Below are positions 25,419-34,307 of a stretch of 64,000 bases of DNA, in pieces (the first letter of the stretch is position 1; each line of letters begins with the position of its first letter). Made by a program: the position numbers and the translations under genes. The DNA is from Mucilaginibacter mallensis (GTDB lineage: Bacteria > Bacteroidota > Bacteroidia > Sphingobacteriales > Sphingobacteriaceae), in assembly GCF_900105165.1 (NCBI RefSeq), contig NZ_LT629740.1, positions 3,472,001 to 3,536,000 of the forward strand. The letters run 5' to 3'. The notes under the pieces are model-generated. The model was not told the origin of the DNA and ran no database searches. It saw nothing but the letters and a program-made list of their open reading frames with translations.

Positions 25419-27554
25419 ATGTCTAAAAAGAAAAATAACTCCTCTGTTAAGCAGGTACTTACCCAAATGGTACTTGATGTGTTTGAACAGAATGGAAATA
25501 CACCACTAAATTACAAGCAGGTTTCGGCAAAGCTCAATGTGCGCGATCCGGAATCACGCGATATAATATTTGAAATTTTAAGAGAAGAAGCTAAAAAAGA
25601 TATCCTTAAAGAACTATCCCCCGGAAAATTCCAACTACTTGAGCTTAAAACATTTATTGAAGGTAAGGTTGACCTTACCAACGATGGCTCAGCCTTTATT
25701 GTTACTGATGATGAGTTTGAGAGCGATATATTCGTAGCGCCGCGCAAATTGCGCAACGCACTTAACGGCGACCGTGTTAAGGTTTACGTGTATGCCAAAA
25801 GCAAGGGTAAACATAAGGAAGGTGAAGTAATTGAGATACTGCAACGCAACAAAATGGAGTTTACAGGTATTGTAAAACTCTCTGAGCGATTTGCTTTCTT
25901 CATCCCCGACGACCGGAAGATGATGCACGATATCTTCATCCCGATAAATGATCTGAACGGCGCTAAAAACGGCATAAAAGCAGTAGCTGAAATTACCGAT
26001 TGGCCCGCAGATGCAAAAAACCCAATAGGCCGCATTAAGCATATTTTAGGGGCACAAGGCGAGAATGACACCGAAATGAACGCCATATTGGCCGAGTACG
26101 GTTTTCCGCTATCCTTCCCTGCTGAAGTTGAGCATGAAGCAGAACAGATCCCCGACAAAATAAGCGAACAGGAAATAGCTAAAAGACGCGATTTCAGGGA
26201 TGTGCTCACCTTTACCATCGACCCATTTGATGCCAAGGATTTTGATGATGCCATATCATTTAAATATTTAGAGAATGGCAATTATGAGGTGGGTGTACAC
26301 ATTGCTGATGTATCGCATTATATCATCCCTGACTCCGCACTGGATAAGGAAGCACTGGACCGTGGCACATCAGTTTATCTTGTTGACAGGGTGATCCCGA
26401 TGCTGCCTGAGCGCTTATCAAATGGCTTATGCTCATTGCGCCCCAAAGAAGACAAACTGACTTTCTCTGCCGTATTTGAACTGGATGAGGATGCCTATAT
26501 TGTTAATGAATGGTACGGTAAAACCATTATCCACTCCGACAGACGTTTTACCTACGAGGAAGTACAGGAGATCATAGAAAGTAAAGAAGGTGATTACGAA
26601 AAAGAAATAACACAGCTAAATCAACTGGCCTATAAACTGCGCGACCGTAAATTTAAACACGGCGCCATCAGCTTTGAAACCACTGAAGTAAAATTTAAGC
26701 TGGATGAAACCGGCAAGCCTATCGGCGTTTATGTTAAAGAGCGCAAGGATGCCCATAAACTGATAGAAGATTTTATGCTGCTGGCAAACCGTAAGGTTGC
26801 TGAGCATGTAAGCAAAATGGGCAAAGGAAAGCACAAATATACTTTCGTTTATCGTGTGCATGATTCTCCTAAACCGGAGGCGCTGGCTAATTTCGCGCAG
26901 TTTGCTGCAAGGTTTGGATATAAGATCAACACAAAATCTGATAAAGAGACAGCTAAATCCCTTAACTATTTAATGGAGGATGTTGAAGGTAAGAAAGAGC
27001 AGAATGTGCTTACACACCTGGCTATCCGCTCTATGGCCAAGGCTATTTATACCACCAAATCATCCAGCCACTACGGTTTGGCATTCGATCATTATACCCA
27101 CTTTACATCACCTATTCGCCGTTATCCGGATGTAATGGTGCATAGGCTGTTATTCCATTATTTAAACGGCGGCCAATCAGCCAATGCTGAGCATTATGAA
27201 AAGCTGTGTCAGCACAGCTCGCAAATGGAGAAAAAAGCGGCCGACGCCGAACGCGCATCAGTTAAATACAAACAGGCTGAGTACCTGCGCGATCAGGTTG
27301 GTAACATCTTTAGCGGTGTGATATCGGGTGTTACCGAATGGGGTATGTATGTTGAGATCATTGAAAATAAATGTGAAGGCATGATACGCCTGCGTGATAT
27401 TTCGGACGACTTTTATACCTTAGACGAGAAAAATTATGCCATCATCGGTCAGCGTAAAAAGAAGATTTACCAGTTGGGCGATGAGGTAAGGATCAAAGTA
27501 AAAAACGTTGATCTTACCAAAAAACAAATTGATTTTTCATTAGTACAGGAATAG
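25419..27554 (+). CDS. rnr: ribonuclease R
   Basis: A 711-residue 3'-5' exoribonuclease that degrades structured RNA in decay and quality control. Domain order: N-terminal winged-helix region (residues 5-70), cold-shock/OB folds (about 75-230), RNB catalytic domain (about 255-590) and C-terminal S1 domain (about 625-708). In the RNB domain TIDPFDAKDFDDAISF near 266-281 holds the metal-binding aspartates, and YGLAFDHYTHFTSPIRRYPD near 549-568 is the typical RNase II/R block. The S1 part is visible as FSGVISGVTEWGMYVEI. Length and order match the family. The spacer upstream has a heptad hairpin that could affect expression. Confidence 0.95.
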   Translation: MSKKKNNSSVKQVLTQMVLDVFEQNGNTPLNYKQVSAKLNVRDPESRDIIFEILREEAKKDILKELSPGKFQLLELKTFIEGKVDLTNDGSAFIVTDDEFESDIFVAPRKLRNALNGDRVKVYVYAKSKGKHKEGEVIEILQRNKMEFTGIVKLSERFAFFIPDDRKMMHDIFIPINDLNGAKNGIKAVAEITDWPADAKNPIGRIKHILGAQGENDTEMNAILAEYGFPLSFPAEVEHEAEQIPDKISEQEIAKRRDFRDVLTFTIDPFDAKDFDDAISFKYLENGNYEVGVHIADVSHYIIPDSALDKEALDRGTSVYLVDRVIPMLPERLSNGLCSLRPKEDKLTFSAVFELDEDAYIVNEWYGKTIIHSDRRFTYEEVQEIIESKEGDYEKEITQLNQLAYKLRDRKFKHGAISFETTEVKFKLDETGKPIGVYVKERKDAHKLIEDFMLLANRKVAEHVSKMGKGKHKYTFVYRVHDSPKPEALANFAQFAARFGYKINTKSDKETAKSLNYLMEDVEGKKEQNVLTHLAIRSMAKAIYTTKSSSHYGLAFDHYTHFTSPIRRYPDVMVHRLLFHYLNGGQSANAEHYEKLCQHSSQMEKKAADAERASVKYKQAEYLRDQVGNIFSGVISGVTEWGMYVEIIENKCEGMIRLRDISDDFYTLDEKNYAIIGQRKKKIYQLGDEVRIKVKNVDLTKKQIDFSLVQE

Positions 27555-27559
27555 GCTAT

Positions 27560-27629
27560 TGAGTGGATGAGTGATTGAGCGAATGAGTGATTTTAAAATT
27601 CAGTCATTCACTAAATCACTCATTCACTA
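27560..27629. repeat. octad-unit inverted repeat between rnr and polyprenyl synthase
   Basis: Left arm units are TGAGTGGA, TGAGTGAT, TGAGCGAA, TGAGTGAT; right arm units are AGTCATTC, ACTAAATC, ACTCATTC, ACTAATTA. The arms pair with a loop of about 10 nt. It fills nearly the whole spacer. Confidence 0.7.
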
Positions 27630-27641
27630 ATTATAAAACAC

Positions 27642-28616
27642 ATGAATAAACTTAGTGATTTACAGCAGATGATCAGCGATGCGGTTAATGAATTAACCTA
27701 TCCTGAGCATCCTGGTCAGCTTTACGAACCTATAAGTTATATATTATCATTGGGCGGCAAACGCATGCGCCCTGCCCTGTTGCTAATGGCCTGCGAGCTA
27801 TTTGGCGGCGATGTTACCAAGGCTATTTCGCCTGCATTGGCTATTGAAGTATTCCACAATTTCACGCTGATGCATGATGATATTATGGATAATGCCCCCC
27901 TGCGCCGCGGCAAAACTACGGTACACGAAAAATGGAACCAGAATGTAGGTATCCTATCGGGCGACGTAATGCTGATTGAAGGCTATAAGCTGATGATGCA
28001 GGTTGATAACAGTATTTTGCGCCAGGTACTCGATATTTTTAATGAAACTGCTGTGGGGGTGTGTGAAGGTCAACAGATTGACATGGAGTTTGAGCAGCAG
28101 CATGATGTGCGCATTGATGAATACATCAACATGATACGCCTTAAAACCGCTGTAGTGCTTGGTGGCGCCCTCAGGATTGGCGCGCTGATAGGTGGAGCTC
28201 CTGCAAAGGATGCAGCCCTGTTAAGCACTTTTGGCGAACAATTGGGCATAGCCTTCCAATTACAGGATGATATACTGGATGTTTACGGCGACCCGGAAAA
28301 ATTCGGCAAGTTGGTTGGCGGTGATATCATATCCAACAAAAAAACATACTTGCTTATAAAAGCCCTTGAACTGGCAAAAGGCGAAGATGCTGCTGAACTG
28401 AGCAATTTGATAAATGCAACGAAATTTGATAACACCGAAAAGGTTGCAGCCGTAACCCGCATATACAATTCCCTGCAAATAAGGCAATATGCCGAGGAAG
28501 CCATGCAAGCATACGCCGATAACGCGTTTAATGCCCTCGAGCAGATCAATTTACCCGAAGACCATAAGCAATACCTGCACGATTTTGCAGATGGTTTGCT
28601 GGTGAGGGAGAATTAA
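27642..28616 (+). CDS. trans-polyprenyl diphosphate synthase
   Basis: A 324-residue isoprenoid chain-elongating enzyme that condenses isopentenyl diphosphate with allylic diphosphates. Both aspartate-rich motifs are present: the first in LMHDDIMDNAPLRRG near 77-91, the second in FQLQDDILDVYGD near 205-217. GGKRMRPALLLMACE near 34-48 binds substrate. The residues before the first motif (VFHNFTLMHD) include bulky side chains at the usual chain-length positions, but the product (C15, C20 or longer) cannot be fixed by eye. The gene follows rnr in the same direction with a 87-bp spacer. Confidence 0.9.
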   Translation: MNKLSDLQQMISDAVNELTYPEHPGQLYEPISYILSLGGKRMRPALLLMACELFGGDVTKAISPALAIEVFHNFTLMHDDIMDNAPLRRGKTTVHEKWNQNVGILSGDVMLIEGYKLMMQVDNSILRQVLDIFNETAVGVCEGQQIDMEFEQQHDVRIDEYINMIRLKTAVVLGGALRIGALIGGAPAKDAALLSTFGEQLGIAFQLQDDILDVYGDPEKFGKLVGGDIISNKKTYLLIKALELAKGEDAAELSNLINATKFDNTEKVAAVTRIYNSLQIRQYAEEAMQAYADNAFNALEQINLPEDHKQYLHDFADGLLVREN

Positions 28617-28643
28617 TATCACATCATATCACTTCCCCCCTCT

Positions 28644-28734
28644 TGTCATTTCGAACGATAGAGAGAAATCTTCTGCAATTAGCATATTCGCATTGCGTCT
28701 TTTAGAAAATTTCTCTCTATCGTTCGAAATGACA
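28644..28734. repeat. REP-like palindromic element
   Basis: A 91-bp inverted repeat bounded by TGTCATTTCGAACGATAGAG and its complement. The arms pair over about 28 bp around a less conserved centre. The outer TGTCATTTCGA end is shared with the element at 47886-47979. Such elements are dispersed in many Bacteroidota genomes and are often moved by RAYT-type transposases. Confidence 0.8.
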
Positions 28735-28771
28735 TAGCTATTTGATTAAACAGAATTAATATCTTTAGCTC

Positions 28772-29491
28772 ATGGAACACGAGATCATTGGCCATACAAA
28801 AAAGGCTATTAAAGTAATGAAATCGCATGATAAGCCTTTTAAGGAAAAGACTAAGGAAATTATCATTGAAATACTCATTATTGTATTTGCAGTAAGCTTT
28901 GCCGCATTAATAGAGCGCACCCGCGAACATTACAAGGAAAAAGCTGAAGCCAAAGAATTTCTGATAGGCCTTAAAGGCGACCTTCGAGATGAGATAAACA
29001 TGCTGCAGCAAAGCAAAAAAGATATGGACTCCACAAGGAGTAATTATACCATGGTTATGAAGTTAAAAGGATCAGACGTAGATAGCCTCGAAAATACTCA
29101 CATAAAAAGGTCGTTTAACATTGCCAGTTTTAACACGCGTATAGTTAATGGGCGTTATGATGGCTTTAAATCAAGCGGAAAAATACAGACCATTGAAAAT
29201 GATTCGTTAAGAAATGATATACTGGAATTTTATCAGCAGGATTTACCAACGCTTGATTTTACAGAAAACGCATTTAATGATAATCAAAAGAGGCTGACAG
29301 ACCTGCTCATCAACAATTCAGACGTAATGGGCGATAAACCTGTTGATATTATAAGGTTGCTGGCATCTTATCGGGGTAAGTTGATACTTCAGTTTGCTAT
29401 TGGTTATTCAAAATCAGTAGCAAGCAATTACGATCAGTGTTTAGAGCAAGCCAAAAAGATAAAGGCGGAAATTGAAAGTGAATATCAGTAG
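28772..29491 (+). CDS. DUF6090-like membrane-anchored protein
   Basis: A 239-residue protein with one membrane segment near 33-50 (IIIEILIIVFAVSFAALIE) after a basic cytoplasmic tail. A long charged and partly coiled-coil C-terminal part follows (EKAEAKEFLIGLKGDLRDEI; DSLRNDILEFYQQDLP). The EILIIVFAVSFAALIERTRE stretch followed by a helix of the FLIGLKGDLRDE type recalls the DUF6090 family of Bacteroidota. The biochemical function is unknown. It stands alone, 29 bp ahead of a TonB-domain gene on the same strand. Confidence 0.55.
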   Translation: MEHEIIGHTKKAIKVMKSHDKPFKEKTKEIIIEILIIVFAVSFAALIERTREHYKEKAEAKEFLIGLKGDLRDEINMLQQSKKDMDSTRSNYTMVMKLKGSDVDSLENTHIKRSFNIASFNTRIVNGRYDGFKSSGKIQTIENDSLRNDILEFYQQDLPTLDFTENAFNDNQKRLTDLLINNSDVMGDKPVDIIRLLASYRGKLILQFAIGYSKSVASNYDQCLEQAKKIKAEIESEYQ

Positions 29492-29520
29492 TGTCAATTA
29501 ACATTTGATATATTTATGGG

Positions 29521-30264
29521 ATGAAAAAACCTTTACTTGTCCTATTAATTCTACTAGCAGCCATAACCTCAAAAGCACAAAACACACAAAAAGATAGTAT
29601 ATATGTTACTATTGAGAATCCACCAGAGTTCAAAAAAGGCGATTTTTTAACCTTTGCAGCCCAAAATATCCTTTACCCTGCCAGCGCGGTAAAGGATCAT
29701 ATCCAGGGTAAAGTATTTGTTCAATTTATAATTCAAAAAGATGGAAAACTTAGCGATGCTAAAATAGTACGTTCTGTTTCCCCTGATATTGATGCTGAAG
29801 CATTAAGAGTAGTAAATAGTTCACCACCCTGGAAACCCGGGATACAAAATGGCCGACCCGTTCCTGTTAGTTTTACTATTCCCATTACGTTTCGGTTGAA
29901 CTTACCGGCTCAGAAAGTAGACAGTTCAGTTTTACTCAAAACTAATACGAGTAGTAATGATACGACTATCTATAAAAAAACGGACGTAGAACCCGAATTT
30001 CCAGGTGGTTTAATGAGGTTTTTTACTGGATACATCCGGAATAATGAAAAAAGTAAAAATAATGAAGGTACAGTAAGAGTGGCTTTTGTAATAGAAAAAG
30101 ATGGCAGTCTAACTAATATTAGGATTACTCAAAGCTTGTCTGAAAGCGCAGATAAGGAGGTGATACGATTAATTACCCAATCACCAAAATGGGCACCAGC
30201 AATGCAGAATGGTAAACCAGTGCGTGTGCAGTTTAGTTGTCCAATTTATTTTCCTGCCAGATAA
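29521..30264 (+). CDS. periplasmic protein with two TonB C-terminal domains
   Basis: A 247-residue protein with a cleavable signal peptide (MKKPLLVLLILLAAITSKAQ). It carries two consecutive TonB C-terminal domains. The first is about residues 45-122 (LYPASAVKDHIQGKVFVQFI; GKLSDAKIVRSVSPDIDAEA) and the second about 165-245 (EGTVRVAFVIEKDGSLTNIR; SPKWAPAMQNGKPVRVQF). Canonical TonB keeps its N-terminal helix as a membrane anchor; here the helix looks cleavable and there is no proline-rich spanner. It may be a soluble adaptor rather than an energy transducer. Tandem versions of this fold occur in Bacteroidota. Confidence 0.75.
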   Translation: MKKPLLVLLILLAAITSKAQNTQKDSIYVTIENPPEFKKGDFLTFAAQNILYPASAVKDHIQGKVFVQFIIQKDGKLSDAKIVRSVSPDIDAEALRVVNSSPPWKPGIQNGRPVPVSFTIPITFRLNLPAQKVDSSVLLKTNTSSNDTTIYKKTDVEPEFPGGLMRFFTGYIRNNEKSKNNEGTVRVAFVIEKDGSLTNIRITQSLSESADKEVIRLITQSPKWAPAMQNGKPVRVQFSCPIYFPAR

Positions 30265-30310
30265 CACGTTAACGCGTATCTTATTATAACTGGTGTAACT
30301 TGTTTTAACA

Positions 30311-30343
30311 AAAAAAGCCCCGACCAATAAGATCAGGGCTTTA
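30311..30343 (-). terminator. intrinsic terminator of the rplU-rpmA unit
   Basis: The stem AAAGCCCTGATC / GACCGGGGCTTT-like is followed on the minus strand by a run of T. It sits 22 bp past the L27 stop and could also end transcription from the TonB-domain gene on the other strand. Confidence 0.75.
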
Positions 30344-30364
30344 ATGTTTTATGCGGATCGCTAA

Positions 30365-30805
30365 TTACTCAGCAGCAGGAGCTTCTGCTTCTTCAGCAGT
30401 ATCAGCTTTCTTTGCTTTTGGTGCAGCTTTCTTTGCTTTTGGTGCTTCTTCAGTAGCTTCAACCTCAGCAACTGGTGCTGGCGCTGCTACTGCTTTAGGC
30501 TCAGCTTTTGCTTTTGGAGCAGGTGCTGCTACTTCAGCAACCGGTGCAGCTTCCAATGGTAATACTGATACGTATGAACGGTTATCAGCTTTCTTTTTGA
30601 AAGTTACAATACCTTCAGCTAAAGCGAATAAGGTATGGTCTCTGCCGATACCTACGTTTAAACCTGGATTGTGTTTAGTACCACGCTGACGAACGATGAT
30701 GTTACCTGCGATTGCCGGCTGACCACCGAAGATCTTGATACCTAAACGCTTGCTATGTGACTCGCGGCCGTTTCTGGAACTACCGGCCCCTTTTTTGTGT
30801 GCCAT
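30365..30805 (-). CDS. rpmA: 50S ribosomal protein L27 with long C-terminal extension
   Basis: Large-subunit ribosomal protein near the peptidyl-transferase centre. Residues 1-85 are a normal L27 ([60 protein letters not shown]). The usual protein ends there, but this one continues for about 60 residues of low-complexity Ala/Lys/Glu/Pro sequence ([26 protein letters not shown]). The DNA shows no frameshift and the extension ends in a normal stop. It follows rplU (L21) by 49 bp, as usual. The first residues lack the cleaved N-terminal extension seen in Firmicutes. Confidence 0.95.
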   Translation of the reverse strand: MAHKKGAGSSRNGRESHSKRLGIKIFGGQPAIAGNIIVRQRGTKHNPGLNVGIGRDHTLFALAEGIVTFKKKADNRSYVSVLPLEAAPVAEVAAPAPKAKAEPKAVAAPAPVAEVEATEEAPKAKKAAPKAKKADTAEEAEAPAAE

Positions 30806-30854
30806 TTTTGATATTTTTATGGAACCGCTTGCGCCGCTCCTGTTTAAATCTTAA

Positions 30855-31163
30855 TTATAATGTGATACCTGTGATCTCTATTTTGGTGAATTGCTGGCGG
30901 TGACCATTTTTCTTTTTGTAACCTTTTCTTCTTTTCTTTTTGAAGATGATCACTTTATCACCCTTTAAATGAGACACGATCTTAGCTGATACTTTAGCGC
31001 TTTTCAAATCAGAACCTAATTTGAATTTACCTTCGTTTTCTGCTAACAATACATTGTCAAATTCAATACTAGCGCCTTCATCTCCCTGTAAACGGTGTAC
31101 AAAGATCTGCTGGTCTTTTGCAACTTTGAATTGCTGTCCGGCTATACTTACTATTGCGTACAT
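30855..31163 (-). CDS. rplU: 50S ribosomal protein L21
   Basis: A 102-residue 23S rRNA-binding protein. Typical features are MYAIVSIAGQQFKVAKDQQI at the N-terminus and the basic C-terminal block IIFKKKRRKGYKKKNGHRQQ. Length is normal. It forms the standard rplU-rpmA pair with the extended L27 gene and is driven by a clear promoter at 31198-31228. Confidence 0.96.
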   Translation of the reverse strand: MYAIVSIAGQQFKVAKDQQIFVHRLQGDEGASIEFDNVLLAENEGKFKLGSDLKSAKVSAKIVSHLKGDKVIIFKKKRRKGYKKKNGHRQQFTKIEITGITL

Positions 31164-31197
31164 GTGTTTGTTAATTATTGTTTTAAAATTCGAGGTG

Positions 31198-31228
31198 CAA
31201 ATATAGGGATTGCTTATATAAAAAGCAA
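31198..31228 (-). promoter_or_regulatory. rplU-rpmA promoter
   Basis: On the minus strand TTG (31226-31228) lies 20 nt from TATATTTG (31198-31205), an almost ideal Bacteroidota promoter. The start site would fall near 31190, leaving a leader of about 27 nt before rplU. Confidence 0.8.
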
Positions 31229-31236
31229 CACGTAAT

Positions 31237-31746
31237 TTATTTTATTTCACGGCCTTCTGCATCGTCCAAAACCTTCTGTATCTGCTTTATTAACTCTTCA
31301 TTAGCATCTTTAAGTTTAGGGTCGCCATCAAAGCCGGCATCATACAACACTGTTTTACTCTTGCGTTTATAGTTAAACTCTATCAGATAATGTGGCGAAA
31401 CTACGCCTTTCTTCTTCAGTGAATCATTCACCTCAACTGCCGGGAAGTTCCAAAAACCCATCTCAGCTGCGGCACGGTGTATTAATAAAAAATCGTCGCT
31501 GCGCAGGTGCAGGTGTTTTTTTATTAAGGAGTCATGCGCGTTCAGGTACTGATATTCGCCTGTTCTTGAGTCATATTTATTAACCAGGCTATCGCCATTA
31601 CCGTATTGGAATACGACATACTCAAACTCACTAAACTTGTATGGCGCATTCTTTATCATCATACCATAATAGTACACACAGTATATTAAAAACGGCAGCG
31701 CAATACTTAGCGACAGGAATATCTTTTTTAAACTTTTCGACATCAT
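31237..31746 (-). CDS. hypothetical membrane-anchored protein, 169 aa
   Basis: No family recognised. It has one N-terminal hydrophobic segment (residues 8-29, IFLSLSIALPFLIYCVYYYG) and a soluble domain outside (YKFSEFEYVVFQYGNGDSLV; LIHRAAAEMGFWNFPAVEVN; YLIEFNYKRKSKTVLYDAGF). The hydrophobic segment is more likely an anchor than a cleaved signal. It is transcribed away from the symporter, with only a short spacer containing an octad repeat. The frame is well supported by conserved-looking composition, but the role is unknown. Confidence 0.65.
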   Translation of the reverse strand: MMSKSLKKIFLSLSIALPFLIYCVYYYGMMIKNAPYKFSEFEYVVFQYGNGDSLVNKYDSRTGEYQYLNAHDSLIKKHLHLRSDDFLLIHRAAAEMGFWNFPAVEVNDSLKKKGVVSPHYLIEFNYKRKSKTVLYDAGFDGDPKLKDANEELIKQIQKVLDDAEGREIK

Positions 31747-31750
31747 GGGT

Positions 31751-31784
31751 TTTATAATTATTGAATTATAGAGTTATTGATTTA
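31751..31784. repeat. 8-nt degenerate tandem repeat
   Basis: Octamers TTATTGAA, TTATAGAG, TTATTGAT sit between the symporter stop and the gene at 31746. Matches the style of 6841-6874. Confidence 0.5.
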
Positions 31785-33173
31785 TGTTAGATCGGCATCA
31801 CTTGCTGCCAATTCGTTTTCCCACTTGCTTACTACTGCTGTGGCCATGGCGTTGCCTAATACGTTTGTTGCTGAACGGCCCATATCCAATAGCGGGTCAA
31901 TACCTATTAATAGTGCTAAACCAGCCTCTGGGATATTGAACATACCTATCGTACCAGCTATTACCACCAATGAAGCGCGCGGCACACCGGCTACGCCTTT
32001 ACTGGTTACCATCAATATTAATAGCATAGTTATTTCATGGGCGAAAGTTAAATGAATACCATAAGCCTGTGCTAAAAATATGGAGGCAAAGGTCATGTAC
32101 ATCATCGAGCCATCCAAATTAAACGAATAACCTAAAGGCAGTACAAAACTTACTATTTTACTACTGCATCCAAAACGCTCCAGTTCCAGTAATACTTTTG
32201 GATAGGCTGCTTCGCTGGTTGATGTGCCAAATGCTATCAGCATAGCGTCCTTTATGCGGTTCACCAACGTGAATGCTCTGTTACGCAATACAAAAAAGCC
32301 GGCCATTACAATGATGAGCCATAACATGATCAGCGAAAAATAAAACTCGCCTATAAATATGGCATAGGTGGATAATATGCCTAAACCTTGCTTTGCTATT
32401 ACAGCAGTAATGGCACCAAACACTGCAAGCGGAGCCAACTTCATTACGTAGCCCGTTATTTTTAATATCACGTGGGCAATGGCATCCATTGCCTTTATAA
32501 CTATCTCCCCTTTTTCGCCAATGGCAGCGGTTGCTACACCAAAGAATATGGAGAATACTACTATCTGCAGTATCTCGTTATTGGCCATCGCCTCAAAAAA
32601 GCTTTTTGGGAAAACGTGACCAATAAAGTCTTTTAATGATACTCCGGTTGCTTTAATATCTGTACCTAAATGGCTATCCGGCAGAGGCAGGTTCATGGCA
32701 GCGCCAGGTTTAAAAATATTTATCAGCAGCATACCTAATAGCAGCGAAACCAAAGTAGCACTTAAAAACCAGAGCAGTGTTTTGCCCCCTATCCTACCTA
32801 CAGCTTTAATATCACCAACTTTGGCCACCCCAACTACCAGCGTTGTAAATACCAGCGGACCAACGATCATTTTTATCAGTCTTAAGAAGATATCGCTTAA
32901 AATGGTGAAGCCCTCCAGCTTATCATCACGCAGCGAATCATTTTTACTGCGGATAACTGCCTGGGCTGCCTTTTGTACTTTGAGGGATCTGTAATCGACA
33001 GTGGTAGTATCTTTTAAAGTAAGCAAACGCGTACTGATACTTTTAATATTGGCATCAGCATTGCTTATCTTATTATTAATTTCGCCTATTACATGTACAT
33101 TGTAAATGTACCCGGCTACTACACCCAAAATAAGTGCAATAAAAATATAAAGGGTGAGTTTGCTTTTGTGCAT
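31782..33173 (-). CDS. dicarboxylate/amino acid:cation symporter (DAACS family)
   Basis: A 463-residue sodium- or proton-coupled transporter of the GltP/DctA type that imports C4-dicarboxylates or acidic amino acids. Motifs visible are the HP1-like region AFGTSTSEAAYPKVLLELE near 322-340, YSFNLDGSMMYMTFASIFLA near 360-379 (NLDG..M), and SKGVAGVPRASLVVIAGT near 400-417. About eight membrane spans alternate. An extra extracellular loop between the first two spans (residues about 33-83) is charged and may be a coiled coil. The gene is a single unit; aspartate, glutamate, succinate or fumarate are all possible. Confidence 0.88.
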   Translation of the reverse strand: MHKSKLTLYIFIALILGVVAGYIYNVHVIGEINNKISNADANIKSISTRLLTLKDTTTVDYRSLKVQKAAQAVIRSKNDSLRDDKLEGFTILSDIFLRLIKMIVGPLVFTTLVVGVAKVGDIKAVGRIGGKTLLWFLSATLVSLLLGMLLINIFKPGAAMNLPLPDSHLGTDIKATGVSLKDFIGHVFPKSFFEAMANNEILQIVVFSIFFGVATAAIGEKGEIVIKAMDAIAHVILKITGYVMKLAPLAVFGAITAVIAKQGLGILSTYAIFIGEFYFSLIMLWLIIVMAGFFVLRNRAFTLVNRIKDAMLIAFGTSTSEAAYPKVLLELERFGCSSKIVSFVLPLGYSFNLDGSMMYMTFASIFLAQAYGIHLTFAHEITMLLILMVTSKGVAGVPRASLVVIAGTIGMFNIPEAGLALLIGIDPLLDMGRSATNVLGNAMATAVVSKWENELAASDADLT

Positions 33174-33235
33174 TTACTTTAATGGAGGGCGCAAAACTAC
33201 AAAATTTAGTTATTTTGCTGAAATATATATAGGGC

Positions 33236-33763
33236 ATGAGCATTACTACCTACGGTTTACAGGATATTAAAAAAGAGATACAGCATTTAAGCCCCCTGCA
33301 AATGGCTGAACTATGCTTACGCCTTGCCCGTTATAAAAAAGAGAACAAGGAACTGCTGGCCTACTTATTGTTTGAGGCAGATAACGAAGCCGGCTTTGTG
33401 GAGAAGATAAAAGCTGAAGCGGGTTTTATGTTTAGTCAGCTGCCGGTACAGAGTTATAATGCGGCTAAAAGCATGCGCAAAATATTAAGGTTGCTGAGCA
33501 AGTACACGAAATTTATGGGTTCAAAAGAGGCGGAGATAGATCTGTTGCTTAATTTTTGCACCAATTATATTCAATATGGCGACAGAAAATCTTCATACAA
33601 ACCGTTAAGATTAATTTTAATCAGACAAATTATAAAGGTTAAAACTTTAATTGGTAAGTTGCACGAGGATATGCAATTTGATTTTAGCGAGAGCTATAAT
33701 ACCATGCTTAGCGAAGCGGAAGCAAAATTTCCGTGGATGAATAAGAATGATTACTTGTTGTAA
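33236..33763 (+). CDS. DUF6155-like cytoplasmic protein, 175 aa
   Basis: A soluble helical protein with a conserved-looking start (TYGLQDIKKEIQHLSPLQMA; ELCLRLARYKKENKELLAYL; LFEADNEAGFVEKIKAEAGF). This resembles the Bacteroidota DUF6155 family as I remember it. No catalytic motif or membrane span is present. It lies 44 bp ahead of an ECF sigma factor. It could be part of the sigma unit, but no direct evidence ties them. Confidence 0.6.
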   Translation: MSITTYGLQDIKKEIQHLSPLQMAELCLRLARYKKENKELLAYLLFEADNEAGFVEKIKAEAGFMFSQLPVQSYNAAKSMRKILRLLSKYTKFMGSKEAEIDLLLNFCTNYIQYGDRKSSYKPLRLILIRQIIKVKTLIGKLHEDMQFDFSESYNTMLSEAEAKFPWMNKNDYLL

Positions 33764-33806
33764 CAAATAGTATAAACCTACATCTAAATATAAATTAACT
33801 GAATAA

Positions 33807-34307
33807 GTGGCCGACAATAAAGAAGCAGCATTTAAGGAAATATTTGAAGCTAATTCAAAAAAGATTTACCATTTGTGCTATGGCTACACCGGGGATGATG
33901 ATGCTGCGAACGACCTTTTACAGGAAACATTTTTAAAAGTTTGGCAAAATTTGGATAAGTTCCGTAACCAGGCGCTTATTTCAACATGGATATACCGTAT
34001 TGCGGTAAATACCTGCCTTACTTATCTGCGATCAGAAAAAAGACAAGGCAAAGAGGAGCTTACACCGCTGATAGCGGAAACAAAAGGAGAGGAATTTTCA
34101 GAGAAAAATGAGCAGGTAGCACTGCTTTATAAGTGTATATCGAAGTTGGAAGAATCAGAGAGAATAATTATTACGCTGGTGCTTGATGAAGTACCGTACC
34201 CTGAAATTGCGGAAGTTTCCGGTATATCCGAAGGAAATCTGCGGGTTAAAATTCATCGTATTAAACAGAAACTAACAGAATTATACAACCAGTATGAAAG
34301 ACTTTGA
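33807..34307 (+). CDS. ECF-type RNA polymerase sigma factor
   Basis: A 166-residue sigma-70 family factor with only regions 2 and 4. Region 2 spans about 17-85 (HLCYGYTGDDDAANDLLQET; FLKVWQNLDKFRNQALISTW) and region 4 about 105-160 (LEESERIIITLVLDEVPYPE; IAEVSGISEGNLRVKIHRIK). The start is GTG at 33807, the only suitable one before the region-2 block. The stop overlaps the next gene by 14 bp, so it is co-translated with a membrane protein that may act as the anti-sigma factor. Confidence 0.9.
   Translation: MADNKEAAFKEIFEANSKKIYHLCYGYTGDDDAANDLLQETFLKVWQNLDKFRNQALISTWIYRIAVNTCLTYLRSEKRQGKEELTPLIAETKGEEFSEKNEQVALLYKCISKLEESERIIITLVLDEVPYPEIAEVSGISEGNLRVKIHRIKQKLTELYNQYERL

Noticed and set aside
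29521..30264. Canonical TonB energy transducer
   Set aside because: No uncleaved anchor or proline-rich spanner, and two C-terminal domains instead of one.
30351..30689. 112-codon Ala/Ser-rich frame opposite L27
   Set aside because: It is the mirror of the low-complexity tail and body of L27.
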